This document shows positions 8,447-16,407 of a stretch of 64,000 nucleotides of DNA, piece by piece. Numbering within the stretch: position 1 is the stretch's first letter; every line of letters starts with the position of its first letter. Source of the stretch: Dehalococcoidia bacterium (GTDB taxonomy: Bacteria; Chloroflexota; Dehalococcoidia; Lucifugimonadales; HRBIN23); NCBI GenBank assembly GCA_025060295.1, contig JANXCH010000001.1, positions 96,896 through 160,895 of the forward strand, read 5' to 3'. A model generated the notes under the pieces. It had not been told where the DNA came from and did not search any database. It worked only from the letters and a program-made list of their open reading frames with translations. Both the position numbers and the translations under genes were made by a program.

Positions 8447-9067
8447 CTAGCGGATGCGGGATAAACGGCGCACCAGGCGAACAATTTTCTCCAGGGCAGG
8501 GGTAATATCACGAGAGGTGTCGACTGCTATATAAGGACGGCGCGGGCGTTCGGCGCTGGCCCGCATGCGCTGGTAGACCTCCCAGGTGGCGTCGGAGAGG
8601 TCGGTGGCGTCTTCCCGCCGTGCGCGACGCTCCAGGCGTTGACGCACCACCTCCTCCGGAGCCTCCACCCAGACCAGAATGAGGGGCACCCGTTGCCGTT
8701 CGGCGATGGCATAAAGGGGCTCGCGGTGCACCTCCTGCAGGTTGGTGGCGTCCAGAAGCACGGGGATGCCCTTTTGCAAACAGTCCTCAATAAGGGAATG
8801 GATGGCACGAAACAGGCGAGCACTTTCTTGAGGGGAGTGGGTCGGCGTGGGGAAGAGGGCCTTGCGCAGGGCATCGCTTTCCAGCAAGAGAACGGGGATG
8901 CGCTGGGCCAGCAAGCGACTGAAGGTGGACTTGCCCGAGCCGGGAAGACCACTGATGACGATCAGGTAGGGGTAGGCCAGGGGCATGGGGGCGGGGGGCA
9001 GACTGGCCCGTAGGATGTCCAGGTCTTCCGAAGGGAGAGTCGCCCTGACCATCTCAGAAGATATCAT
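8447..9067 (-). CDS. P-loop kinase (AAA_33 / zeta-toxin-like NTP-binding protein)
   Basis: This is a small ATP-dependent kinase of unknown substrate. The Walker A motif is GLPGSGKSTFSRLLAQ near residue 42. A DxD-like LLESDALRK follows, then a second acidic stretch, VLLDATNLQEVHR, and an Arg-rich lid (RQRLERRARRED). This layout matches the AAA_33 kinases that include gluconate kinase-, adenylylsulfate kinase- and polynucleotide kinase-like proteins. ATG 9067 is my start choice (206 residues); ATG 9052 is also possible, and neither has a strong ribosome binding site. No antitoxin-like gene is adjacent, so a toxin role is unlikely. It is probably co-transcribed with degV and pepA. Confidence 0.7.
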   Translation of the reverse strand: MISSEMVRATLPSEDLDILRASLPPAPMPLAYPYLIVISGLPGSGKSTFSRLLAQRIPVLLLESDALRKALFPTPTHSPQESARLFRAIHSLIEDCLQKGIPVLLDATNLQEVHREPLYAIAERQRVPLILVWVEAPEEVVRQRLERRARREDATDLSDATWEVYQRMRASAERPRRPYIAVDTSRDITPALEKIVRLVRRLSRIR

Positions 9068-9104
9068 AGCAGGTCTTGCGGTGGGGCAAAACAGGTTGCG
9101 TGCG

Positions 9105-9998
9105 TTACCTATCGTGTGAGTCCTCTTGAGGAATATCGTCCTTATAGAAGGCGACCCCCAACAGCCCCGGCCCAGTGTGGGCACCGATAACTGGGGTGAA
9201 CACGGTTACCAGCACCTGGCGGCAGAGGAAATGGTTTTCAATGCGCTGGCGCAACGTATGGGCCTCGTCAGGGGCGTTGGCGTGCATAATGTTCACGCGG
9301 AGGGGGCCTCTGCCCACCCTCTCCTCTATCAGGGTCAAGATGCGCTCCACCGCTCGGGCTTTCGTGCGGGGGCGATCCACCAGATGCACCTCCCCGTGGC
9401 GGATGTCCAGGATGGGTTTAATGGAAAGGAGATGAGTGGCCCACAGGGCGACTTTGGGGATACGCCCCCCCTTCCAGAGGTAATAGAGGGTCTCCAGAAC
9501 GCCGAGGAAGTGCACCCGTTGGATGATCATCTGGGCTCTTGCGGCCACCTCCTCCAGGGATGCCCCACACCACGCTCGCTCGGCCGCCGCCAGGGCGACC
9601 AGGGCTTCACCCCCACCGGCCGTCTGGGTGTCCAGCACCTGAATGCGCAGGTGGGGAAAGGACTCCTTTGCCAAGTCGGCCGCTGCCAAAGCGGTGTAGT
9701 AGGTGGCGCTTAAACGGGAGGCCAGGGTCAGGCAGAGCACTGCCGGGGCGCGCTGAGCTGCTTGGCGAAAGGCCTCCAGGAAGGCCTCGGGGCGGGGGGC
9801 AGAGGTCTTAGGGGGTTCGGCCAGGGTCGGCATCATGCGATAGAGGTTTTCCGCCGAAATGTCTACTCCATCCCGGTAGACACGCCCGTTGATGGTCAAC
9901 TCCAAGGGAACGGTCAGGATGCCCCAACGCTCCAGGAGGTCCTGGGGTAGGGAGACGGTGCTGTCGGCCACTACGACGACCTGAGGTGTGCCAGGCAT
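9105..9998 (-). CDS. DegV-family fatty-acid-binding protein
   Basis: DegV/FakB proteins bind a fatty acid and, in Gram-positives, present it to the kinase FakA. The 297-residue protein starts VVVVADSTVSLPQDLLERWG, the family N-terminal signature. It also has the conserved DVSAENLY-like segment, SSxLSATYY-like SRLSATYYTA, and the C-terminal VTVFTPVIGAHTGPGLLGVAF with the conserved GxHTGPG. ATG 9998 is preceded by AGAGGAG; an upstream ATG at 10049 lacks one. No fakA partner is visible in this window. The function is inferred from the family. Confidence 0.88.
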   Translation of the reverse strand: MPGTPQVVVVADSTVSLPQDLLERWGILTVPLELTINGRVYRDGVDISAENLYRMMPTLAEPPKTSAPRPEAFLEAFRQAAQRAPAVLCLTLASRLSATYYTALAAADLAKESFPHLRIQVLDTQTAGGGEALVALAAAERAWCGASLEEVAARAQMIIQRVHFLGVLETLYYLWKGGRIPKVALWATHLLSIKPILDIRHGEVHLVDRPRTKARAVERILTLIEERVGRGPLRVNIMHANAPDEAHTLRQRIENHFLCRQVLVTVFTPVIGAHTGPGLLGVAFYKDDIPQEDSHDR

Positions 9999-10126
9999 GC
10001 GTACTCCTCTAAAACCCCCACCGCACAGAGAGGGCACAGGGATGTGCACACCTGCGGGGATTGCCTTGCCCAGGTGCGAGGGGCAAGCCCGAGGCTGCGG
10101 CGGGATACGCCACTGGGCGGAACCCT

Positions 10127-11086
10127 CTAGGCAGGGCGATGGCGCTCTTCACGGTTACGCCGCCACTCCAGCCAAGGTGGAAGGATAAGAACCAGAACTG
10201 CCAGCGCAAGAGCCAACATCCCGGGGGCGGAGAGCACGTGGGTGGAGTAACTGGTGGCGACAAAGATGGCCAAGAAAGGAAGACCTAGGGCGATGACCCC
10301 AATTTTTGCCTGGCGCTGGCCCAGGCGATACACCGTTGTGGTAAGGCCGGCGACCCCCAGGAACACCAGGGCTGTGGGGCCGTTAGACCAGCGCAGAGGG
10401 GTGGGGTCGTAGGCGAAAGGCCCCCCGTGTTCCTGGAGGAAAACCCCCCACGCGGCCAGGAAGGGGAAGGGGAGTAGGGCTAGGGTGAGGTACAGCCAGT
10501 CCCGGGCCAGTAGACGCCGGATAAGGTGGGCCAAAAACCAAATAATGCCCGGCAGGAAAGCTGCCGATGCCCAAAAAGTTGGACGGCCCCATGGGGCTAC
10601 GCGCCCCTGGAAGGCCTCGATCATCCCCCCTGCTAGCGCCAAGGTCGCCGCCAGGCCCGCTGCCAAGGGTATGGCGAGGGCGTATCCAATCCAGGGATAC
10701 ACCCATTCAGGTTGGCCTCTGCGCCAGGCCAGCATACTGATGATGGTGGCTCCACCCACAAGCGCCGCCACCACCCCTGGGGACGTCCAAGCGTGGGTCA
10801 AAAAGACGAGGCTGGCCACCACGTGGGGTAGGGCGGCGAGGGCAGTGGTCGGCCAAGGCGCACGGGCGTGAACGGCGTAGAACTCTTTGGCTAAAAGGTT
10901 GGTATGGCCAAGTTCGTCCAACGCGCGGCGCACCGCCTGTTCCCTGGGGAGGCCTTTTTCCATCCACTCGGCGGTGCGGTCCTCCAAGTGGGCCTCCAGT
11001 TCGCGGAGGATGTCTTGGGCCTTGCCCGGAGCCAGGCGCAAACGCTTGCGCAGGTCTTGCAGATAGGCGCGCGCCTCGGGCAGCAT
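10127..11086 (-). CDS. PadR-associated integral membrane protein with permease-prefix domain
   Basis: Residues 1-65 form a soluble helical region (LRELEAHLEDRTAEWMEKGL, then AVRRALDELGHTNLLAKEF), like the permease-prefix/DUF1700-type domain often encoded beside PadR regulators. About eight hydrophobic segments follow between residues 85 and 310. The C-terminus is Arg-rich. I see no transport or catalytic motif. It starts 12 nt after the PadR stop with a GGAGGGGAG ribosome binding site, so the two form an operon. In such pairs the membrane protein is generally the regulated target, but its substrate is unknown. Confidence 0.65.
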   Translation of the reverse strand: MLPEARAYLQDLRKRLRLAPGKAQDILRELEAHLEDRTAEWMEKGLPREQAVRRALDELGHTNLLAKEFYAVHARAPWPTTALAALPHVVASLVFLTHAWTSPGVVAALVGGATIISMLAWRRGQPEWVYPWIGYALAIPLAAGLAATLALAGGMIEAFQGRVAPWGRPTFWASAAFLPGIIWFLAHLIRRLLARDWLYLTLALLPFPFLAAWGVFLQEHGGPFAYDPTPLRWSNGPTALVFLGVAGLTTTVYRLGQRQAKIGVIALGLPFLAIFVATSYSTHVLSAPGMLALALAVLVLILPPWLEWRRNREERHRPA

Positions 11087-11098
11087 CTCCCCTCCCGG

Positions 11099-11431
11099 TT
11101 AGGCCTGCTCGGGCAAAATCACCAAAGAGACGGCACGGGCAAAGGCGTGCCACTCCTGTTGGAGGGTCTGCAGGTGCTTACGCCCCTTATCGGTGATATG
11201 GTAGTAGCGGCGCATCTGGCCGGTGGGGGAGGGTTCCCAGCGCCCCTCTATGAGCCCTGCCCGCTCCATGCGGTGCAGGGCGGGGTACAAAGTCCCCTCG
11301 CGGAAGGAGAAGTAGCCGTGGCTGCGCTGCTCCATCTCCTTGACGATCTGATAGCCGTATTTAGGACCACTTGCTAACAGCGAGAGGAGCAGGGTTTCGG
11401 TGCTCCCCTTAAGCAGTTCTCGTCGGGACAC
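11099..11431 (-). CDS. PadR-family transcriptional regulator
   Basis: This 110-residue winged-helix repressor matches PadR subfamily 2 in length. The core is STETLLLSLLASGPKYGYQI, then FREGTLYPALHRMERAGLIE with the Y-P-A-L-H recognition helix, then a wing with RRYYHITDKGRKHL. A GTG at 11431 follows a perfect GGAGG and is my start choice; the frame opens at another GTG at 11455. It is transcribed divergently from the hspR operon and precedes its likely membrane target. PadR proteins commonly autoregulate. No ligand can be inferred. Confidence 0.85.
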   Translation of the reverse strand: MSRRELLKGSTETLLLSLLASGPKYGYQIVKEMEQRSHGYFSFREGTLYPALHRMERAGLIEGRWEPSPTGQMRRYYHITDKGRKHLQTLQQEWHAFARAVSLVILPEQA

Positions 11432-11479
11432 GCTCTCCTCCTCACGCTCGTGCACCTAGTCCAGGCTCTACCTCGCCAT

Positions 11480-11509
11480 ATTATGCCCTGTGTAATGCGA
11501 TGTAGTCAA
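11480..11509 (-). promoter_or_regulatory. padR operon promoter
   Basis: On the minus strand TTGACT is followed after 18 nt by CATAAT, each one base from the sigma-70 consensus. It lies about 50 nt upstream of the GTG start, in the divergent region shared with hspR. Confidence 0.6.
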
Positions 11510-11564
11510 GGCGGGGCTCATCGCCCCTGCGCTGATCGGGAAACAATCACCCTATATCATTGAC

Positions 11565-11594
11565 CTTGACATCACCCGTATCAAATGCTAATTT
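11565..11594 (+). promoter_or_regulatory. hspR-grpE-dnaK promoter with HAIR-like operator
   Basis: TTGACA (11566-11571) and TAATTT (11589-11594) are 17 nt apart, and the -10 has an extended TGC. Overlapping them, CTTGACA-N7-TATCAAA (11565-11585) has the exact 7-7-7 geometry of the HspR operator HAIR (CTTGAGT-N7-ACTCAAG). It keeps the CTTGA and TCAA cores but loses the outer bases. Binding there would block the promoter, consistent with HspR autorepression. The operator reading is inference. Confidence 0.6.
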
Positions 11595-11628
11595 TGAGGG
11601 TGCAGGCTCTGTTAGGGCCTGGGAGACC

Positions 11629-12069
11629 ATGTGTCGGGAGGCGAGGGTGCAGGATCCCATACTCCATCGGCTGGGCGTGCGCCGTCCTTCCGAGGCATCC
11701 TTCCAGCAAGGGGTGTATGTGATGCGGGTGGCTGCCCAACTTTTGGACATGCACCCCCAGACCCTGCGCAAATATGAACGGCTGGGGCTGGTGCGCCCAG
11801 TGCGCACCGGGAGTAATCAGCGCCTCTATTCCGAGGCCGATATCCTGCGTCTACGTCTCATCAAACACCTGGTCGACGAGGTGGGTGTCAATCTGGCAGG
11901 GGTGGAACTGGCTCTGAACCTGCTCCAGAACCTCACCGTTCTGCGAGAACACCTCTTATCCCTGGAGGCCCAGGAGACGCGCCAGCACCTTCTGCAGTTG
12001 CTGGACGCCTGCCTACAGCAACTGGCCCCCTATTCCTTTTACTCCCAAAAGTCCCAGGAGGAGGTATGA
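11629..12069 (+). CDS. hspR: HspR-like MerR-family heat-shock repressor
   Basis: The MerR-type helix-turn-helix is clear: [20 protein letters not shown], then [23 protein letters not shown], then [16 protein letters not shown]. The AAQLLxMHPQTLRxYERxGL pattern is that of HspR, which represses dnaK operons with DnaK as co-repressor. A C-terminal helical region completes 146 residues. The likely start is ATG 11629, after GGGAG. GTG 11713 or ATG 11722 would give a shorter, more typical N-terminus; ATG 11560 lies upstream of the promoter and is excluded if that promoter is used. The stop overlaps the grpE start (ATGA), implying translational coupling. Confidence 0.88.
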   Translation: MCREARVQDPILHRLGVRRPSEASFQQGVYVMRVAAQLLDMHPQTLRKYERLGLVRPVRTGSNQRLYSEADILRLRLIKHLVDEVGVNLAGVELALNLLQNLTVLREHLLSLEAQETRQHLLQLLDACLQQLAPYSFYSQKSQEEV

Positions 12070-12653
12070 CCACCCTCAATCAACAGCCCGGTCCCGAGTC
12101 CCATCCCGCCGGGCTTCCCCCCGGACCCCAGGCGAGTGAGGTGGACCGCCTCCGAGCCGACCTGGAGGAGGCCCAACGGGAGCGCGCCCAGTTCAAGGCC
12201 CTCCTTCAGCGGGTGCAAGCTGACTTCAGTAACTACCGTAAACAGGTGGAGCAGGAGCGGGAGGCTTTCCAGCGGCAGGCTGCTAGCGCCTTGCTCCTGC
12301 GCCTGCTCCCTGCCTTGGACGACCTGATGCTGGCCGTGGACGGTCTACCCCAGGATGCCACCAGCCCCTGGGCGGAAGGGGTGCGCTTGGCTGTCCGCAA
12401 ACTGTTGGCCACCCTGGCCCAGGCCGGCTTGGAGCCCCTGGAGCCGGTGGGCAAGCCCTTTGACCCCTGGGAACATGAGGCCGTGGGGCAGGAGACCAGC
12501 GAGACCCTGCCTCCCGGGAGTGTCCTCAAGGTGACCCGTAGGGGCTACAAGTTCCAGGGACGGGTTCTCCGCCCTGCTTTGGTCATCGTCTCCACTGCAC
12601 AAGAGACGCCCGTGACCTCAAGCGGAGGGGAGCATACCCACCCCCCACAGTAA
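12066..12653 (+). CDS. grpE: Nucleotide exchange factor GrpE
   Basis: GrpE releases ADP from DnaK. The 195-residue protein has a long N-terminal coiled coil ([17 protein letters not shown], then [19 protein letters not shown]). The C-terminal beta domain follows, with the family signature around [13 protein letters not shown] and [24 protein letters not shown] 12066 overlaps the hspR stop by 4 nt, and the gene ends 18 nt before dnaK. The order hspR-grpE-dnaK differs from the actinobacterial dnaK-grpE-dnaJ-hspR order; no dnaJ is present in this window. Confidence 0.95.
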   Translation: MTTLNQQPGPESHPAGLPPGPQASEVDRLRADLEEAQRERAQFKALLQRVQADFSNYRKQVEQEREAFQRQAASALLLRLLPALDDLMLAVDGLPQDATSPWAEGVRLAVRKLLATLAQAGLEPLEPVGKPFDPWEHEAVGQETSETLPPGSVLKVTRRGYKFQGRVLRPALVIVSTAQETPVTSSGGEHTHPPQ

Positions 12654-12671
12654 CCACAAAGGAGGAAGCAT

Positions 12672-14570
12672 ATGGGCAAAGTGCTTGGCATTGACCTGGG
12701 TACAACCTTCTCGGTGATGGCCGTCGTTATCGGCGGCGAACCGGTGGTATTGGAGAATGCGGAAGGCCAGCGTCTGACACCCTCGGTGGTGGCCGTCAAC
12801 CCCAAGACGGGGGAGCGGTTGGTGGGCTGGCCCGCCCGCCGTCAGGCCATCGTCAACCCCGAGAACACCATCTTCTCCGTCAAGCGCCTCATGGGCCGCA
12901 AATATGATGACCCCTCGGTGCAGGAGGATATTAAGCGTCTGCCCTACAAAATCGTTCGGGCGGCCAACGGCGATGCCTGGGTAGAGATGGGGGGCAAAGC
13001 CTACGCCCCGCCGGAGATCTCGGCGATGGTGCTCATGAAACTCAAAGCCGATGCCGAGGCGAAACTGGGCGAGAAAGTTACCGAGGCGGTTATCACGGTC
13101 CCCGCCTATTTCAATGACGCCCAGCGCCAGGCTACCAAAGACGCGGGACGCATCGCTGGCCTGAATGTGCTCCGCATCATCAACGAGCCTACCGCCTCCG
13201 CCCTGGCCTACGGCCTGGACAAGCGGAAGGAGGCCACCATCGCCGTGTTCGACCTGGGTGGAGGCACCTTTGACATCACCATCTTGCGTCTGGGTGACGG
13301 CGTGTTTGAGGTCCTGTCCACCGCCGGCGATACCCACCTGGGCGGTGACGACTTTGACCAGGCCATTATGGACTGGCTCATTGAAGAGTTTCGCCGGGAG
13401 ACGGGGATAGACCTGCGCAAGGACCGCATGGCCTTGCAGCGTCTGAAGGAGGCGGCTGAGAAGGCCAAGATTGAACTGTCCAATCTCACGCAAACGGAGA
13501 TCAACCTGCCCTTCATCTCGGCCGACGCCAGCGGTCCCAAGCACCTGGTGCGCACCCTCACCCGCGCCCAGTTGGAACGGATGACCGCCCACCTGTTAGA
13601 GCGCCTGAAGGCACCTTGCCAGCAGGCCTTGGCGGATGCCAAACTGCGCCCAGAGCAGATTGACGAGGTCATTCTGGTGGGCGGCATGACCCGCATGCCT
13701 GCTGTGCAGGCCCAGGCGCGTAACATCTTCGGCAAAGAGCCGAACCGCTCTGTAAACCCCGACGAGGCGGTGGCCATTGGTGCTGCTCTCCAAGGGGCCG
13801 TGCTCAAGGGTGAGGTGCGGGACATCCTCCTGCTGGATGTAACCCCCCTCTCCTTAGGCGTGGAGACTTTGGGCGGGGTGTTCCATGTCCTTATCCCCCG
13901 TAACACGACCATCCCCACCTCCAAGTCGGAGGTGTTCACCACCGCCGACGACAACCAGCCGAGTGTGGAAATCCACGTGCTCCAAGGGGAGCGTCCTATG
14001 GCTCGGGACAACAAGTCCATCGGACGGTTCATCCTGGACGGTATCCTCCCTGCGCCCCGGGGCGTTCCGAAGATCGAGGTCACCTTTGACATCGACGCCA
14101 ACGGCATTCTGACGGTATCGGCCAAAGACATGGCCACAGGCCGTCAGCAGAAGATGGTCATTCAGCCCTCTTCCGGCCTCACTAAGGACGAGATAGAGCG
14201 GATGATTCAGGAGGCCCAGCGTTATGCTGAGGAGGATCGCCGCCGCCGGGAGGAGGTGGACCTGCGCAACCAGGCCGATCAAACGGCCTATCAGGCCGAA
14301 AAACTCCTCAGGGAGCACGCTGAGCGCATCCCCAGCGATCTCGCCAAGCAGGTGCAAGACAAGATCAACGCCGTGCGGGAGGCTCTCAAGGGCCAGGATA
14401 TCGCCTCCATACGGAGCCGTCTGGCCGACCTCTCGGCGGCTATGCAGCAGATCGGCCTCCGGATCTACCAGCAGGCGGGCACACCCCCACCGGGAGCTGG
14501 CCCATCGGGCCCTGGAGGTCCGCAGCCCCCGCCCAGTGGGACGGTGGAGGGGCAATGGCGGCCGGTGTAA
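12672..14570 (+). CDS. dnaK: Molecular chaperone DnaK (Hsp70)
   Basis: DnaK binds exposed hydrophobic segments of client proteins in an ATP-driven cycle. The 632-residue protein begins [18 protein letters not shown], the phosphate-1 motif. It contains [33 protein letters not shown] (phosphate 2) and [14 protein letters not shown] (adenosine site). The substrate-binding domain begins near [17 protein letters not shown]. The lid helices end in a Pro/Gly-rich tail ([15 protein letters not shown]) instead of the EEVD-like or acidic tails of other Hsp70s. GGAGG precedes ATG 12672. It is the last gene of the HspR-controlled operon. Confidence 0.97.
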   Translation: MGKVLGIDLGTTFSVMAVVIGGEPVVLENAEGQRLTPSVVAVNPKTGERLVGWPARRQAIVNPENTIFSVKRLMGRKYDDPSVQEDIKRLPYKIVRAANGDAWVEMGGKAYAPPEISAMVLMKLKADAEAKLGEKVTEAVITVPAYFNDAQRQATKDAGRIAGLNVLRIINEPTASALAYGLDKRKEATIAVFDLGGGTFDITILRLGDGVFEVLSTAGDTHLGGDDFDQAIMDWLIEEFRRETGIDLRKDRMALQRLKEAAEKAKIELSNLTQTEINLPFISADASGPKHLVRTLTRAQLERMTAHLLERLKAPCQQALADAKLRPEQIDEVILVGGMTRMPAVQAQARNIFGKEPNRSVNPDEAVAIGAALQGAVLKGEVRDILLLDVTPLSLGVETLGGVFHVLIPRNTTIPTSKSEVFTTADDNQPSVEIHVLQGERPMARDNKSIGRFILDGILPAPRGVPKIEVTFDIDANGILTVSAKDMATGRQQKMVIQPSSGLTKDEIERMIQEAQRYAEEDRRRREEVDLRNQADQTAYQAEKLLREHAERIPSDLAKQVQDKINAVREALKGQDIASIRSRLADLSAAMQQIGLRIYQQAGTPPPGAGPSGPGGPQPPPSGTVEGQWRPV

Positions 14571-14580
14571 CTCCACCCCA

Positions 14581-14609
14581 TTGACAGGCCTGCAGGCCTG
14601 GGCTATACT
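14581..14609 (+). promoter_or_regulatory. Promoter of the thi salvage operon
   Basis: TTGACA (14581-14586), a 17-nt spacer and TATACT (14604-14609) give a near-perfect sigma-70 promoter. It lies about 27 nt before the TPP aptamer and just after the dnaK stop. Confidence 0.8.
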
Positions 14610-14635
14610 TGCCCCAAACAACTGAAGAGCGCCCT

Positions 14636-14733
14636 GCCGAGGGGGAGCCTGGTAGAGCCAGGCTGAGAGGGCGGCCCGTAATGCCGCCGACCCCACGAAC
14701 CTGATCTGGGTAATGCCAGCGGAGGGAACCGGC
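14636..14733 (+). ncRNA. TPP (thiamin pyrophosphate) riboswitch aptamer
   Basis: All hallmarks of the THI element are present: the P2 arm GGGGGAGCC with CAGGCTGAGAGG, and a P3 hairpin of GGCGGC with GCCGCC. The highly conserved CCTGATCTGGGTAATGCCAG and CGGAGGGAA follow. A P1 of GCCG with CGGC closes it. It heads the thiZXY-tenA-thiD genes, so rising TPP should switch off import and salvage of the pyrimidine moiety. An intrinsic terminator follows 23 nt later, giving a transcription-termination expression platform. Confidence 0.95.
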
Positions 14734-14756
14734 TCGGATGAGGGGCTATTCCCATG

Positions 14757-14790
14757 CGCCGCTCGCCTCTGCTTGGCGGGCGGCGTTTTT
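14757..14790 (+). terminator. Riboswitch-controlled intrinsic terminator
   Basis: CGCCGCTCGCC (14757-14767) pairs with GGCGGGCGGCG (14775-14785) over 11 bp with one G-U, with a 7-nt loop. TTTTT (14786-14790) follows directly. Placed just after the TPP aptamer, it is the expected off-state structure. It means the transporter ORF cannot begin upstream, although the frame is open from 14738. Confidence 0.88.
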
Positions 14791-14815
14791 GTGTGCCTGC
14801 GTCGGGAGGTCGTCC

Positions 14816-15610
14816 CTGGACAGTGCCTCTACACCTGTGGTGGCCCTTCACGAGGTCACCAAAACCTACGCCGTCAACGGCACACTGGTGCCCGTTCTGG
14901 ACAAGGTCTCCTTCTCCGTCGCCCCGGGCGAGTTCGTGGCCATTTTGGGCCCCAGCGGATGCGGCAAGAGCACCCTCCTCAACATCATCGCCGGCCTGGA
15001 GGAGCCCACCGCGGGCACCATTGCCCTTTATGGTTGCCGGCCGCGCTCACGCCTGGGGCTGTCGGCCTATATGCACCAAAAAGACCTCCTTCTTCCCTGG
15101 CGCACCGTGGTGGACAACGCCATTTTGCCCCTAGAGGTGCAGGGGGTGCCCCGTGCCGAAGCCCGCCGCCGCGCCCTGGCGCTTCTGGAGACCTTCGGGC
15201 TGAAAGGGTTTGAGAAAGCGTATCCCTTCGCCCTATCGGGGGGGATGCGCTATCGGGTGGCATTTCTGCGCACAGTGTTGGCGGGGCGCTCCCTGGTGCT
15301 GCTCGATGAGCCGTTTGGCGCCTTGGATGCCCTCACCCGCGCCAGTTTGCAGGAATGGCTGGCGGATCTGTGGGAGACCTTACGCTTGACGGTGCTCCTC
15401 GTAACTCACGATGTGGAGGAGGCTCTTTTCCTTGCAGACCGCGTGCTGGTGCTCACCCCCCGTCCCGCCCGCGTGCAGAATGTGGTAGCGGTGGACCTCG
15501 CCCGCCCGCGCCGACGGGATGTGGTGGTCAGCCCTCCGTTCATCCGCCTCAAGGAGCAGGTTCTCGCTTTGATCGCCCAGACAGCATCGGGCCAGAGGGG
15601 GAAAGGATGA
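14816..15610 (+). CDS. thiZ: ABC transporter ATP-binding protein for thiamin pyrimidine precursor (ThiZ-like)
   Basis: This is the ATPase subunit of an importer in the nitrate/sulfonate/taurine class. It shows Walker A GPSGCGKSTLLNII, an ALSGGMRYRVAFLRTVL signature, Walker B LVLLDEPFGALDALTR and the switch histidine in LLVTHDVEEALFLADR. The signature has GGMRYR where GGMRQR is usual. The start is uncertain. CTG 14816 has an ideal GGGAGG 6 nt upstream, whereas GTG 14837 or 14840 has none. ATG 14738 lies upstream of the riboswitch terminator and is implausible. The stop overlaps the permease start (ATGA). Substrate assignment rests on the TPP riboswitch and the ThiY, TenA and ThiD neighbours. 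Confidence 0.85.
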   Translation: MDSASTPVVALHEVTKTYAVNGTLVPVLDKVSFSVAPGEFVAILGPSGCGKSTLLNIIAGLEEPTAGTIALYGCRPRSRLGLSAYMHQKDLLLPWRTVVDNAILPLEVQGVPRAEARRRALALLETFGLKGFEKAYPFALSGGMRYRVAFLRTVLAGRSLVLLDEPFGALDALTRASLQEWLADLWETLRLTVLLVTHDVEEALFLADRVLVLTPRPARVQNVVAVDLARPRRRDVVVSPPFIRLKEQVLALIAQTASGQRGKG

Positions 15611-16407
15611 TAGGGTGGTGGCGGGAATGGCTGACCGCCTGGGGCCCCCCCTTGCTATTGGTGGGGGCGTCCCTGGCTGTGTGGGAAGGTCTAACACAGG
15701 GGCTGGGGGTTCCCCGATGGCTTTTGCCACCCCCCACGGCCATCGCTCAAGAGTTGGTCAGGCGAGCAGACCTTTTGGCCCGGCACGCGTGGATAACCAT
15801 CCAGGAGGTGATATTCGGCTTCGGGGTGGCGTTGTGCACAGGGATAGCGTCGGCCGTGGCCATTGCTCACTGGCGGGTTGCGGAGCGGGCGCTGTACCCT
15901 TTGGTGGTCGTTTCCCAGACCATCCCTATCATCGCCATCGCCCCCCTTTTGCTCATCTGGGTGGGGTACGACCTGCCCATGAAAGTCATCGTGGTGGCTA
16001 TCATCTCCTTTTTCCCTATCACCGTGAACACCGTGGATGGCCTGCGCAGTGTGGACCCCGACCTGGTGAACTTGTTACGGACGATGGGGGCCCGGCGCTG
16101 GCAGGTGTTCAGCAAGGTGAGCCTTCCCTGGGCGCTCCCCTATCTGTTTTCGGGAGCGAAGGTGGCCGCCACTGTGAGTGTGATTGGGGCTGTCATTGGG
16201 GAATGGGTGGGAGCCAGCGCCGGCCTGGGGTGGCTGATGACCCAGGCTGTCCCCCGCTTCCAAACACCTTTGGTGTTCGCCATTTTGGTGGTCTTGGGGG
16301 GTATGGGTATCGCCCTTTTCCAAGCCGTGGTGTGGGCCGAACGCTTATGCCTTCCATGGCATTACAGCATGAAGCGTGAGGAGGCGTTGAAATGGCAGTC
16401 ACTGTGA
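15607..16407 (+). CDS. thiX: ABC transporter permease, thiamin pyrimidine precursor (ThiX-like)
   Basis: This 266-residue inner-membrane subunit belongs to the BPD_transp_1 family. About six hydrophobic segments are visible, starting with PPLLLVGASLAVWEGL. The EAA loop that contacts the ATPase is at LLRTMGARRWQVFSKVSLPW near residues 156-175. ATG 15607 overlaps the thiZ stop by 4 nt, and the last 16 nt overlap thiY, so translation is probably coupled across all three genes. The specificity comes from context; the protein alone resembles many SsuC/TauC permeases. Confidence 0.85.
   Translation: MIGWWREWLTAWGPPLLLVGASLAVWEGLTQGLGVPRWLLPPPTAIAQELVRRADLLARHAWITIQEVIFGFGVALCTGIASAVAIAHWRVAERALYPLVVVSQTIPIIAIAPLLLIWVGYDLPMKVIVVAIISFFPITVNTVDGLRSVDPDLVNLLRTMGARRWQVFSKVSLPWALPYLFSGAKVAATVSVIGAVIGEWVGASAGLGWLMTQAVPRFQTPLVFAILVVLGGMGIALFQAVVWAERLCLPWHYSMKREEALKWQSL

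Noticed and set aside
8447-9067. Zeta-type toxin of a toxin-antitoxin pair
   Set aside because: No small antitoxin gene is adjacent, and the gene lies in a degV-pepA run, so a metabolic kinase is more likely.
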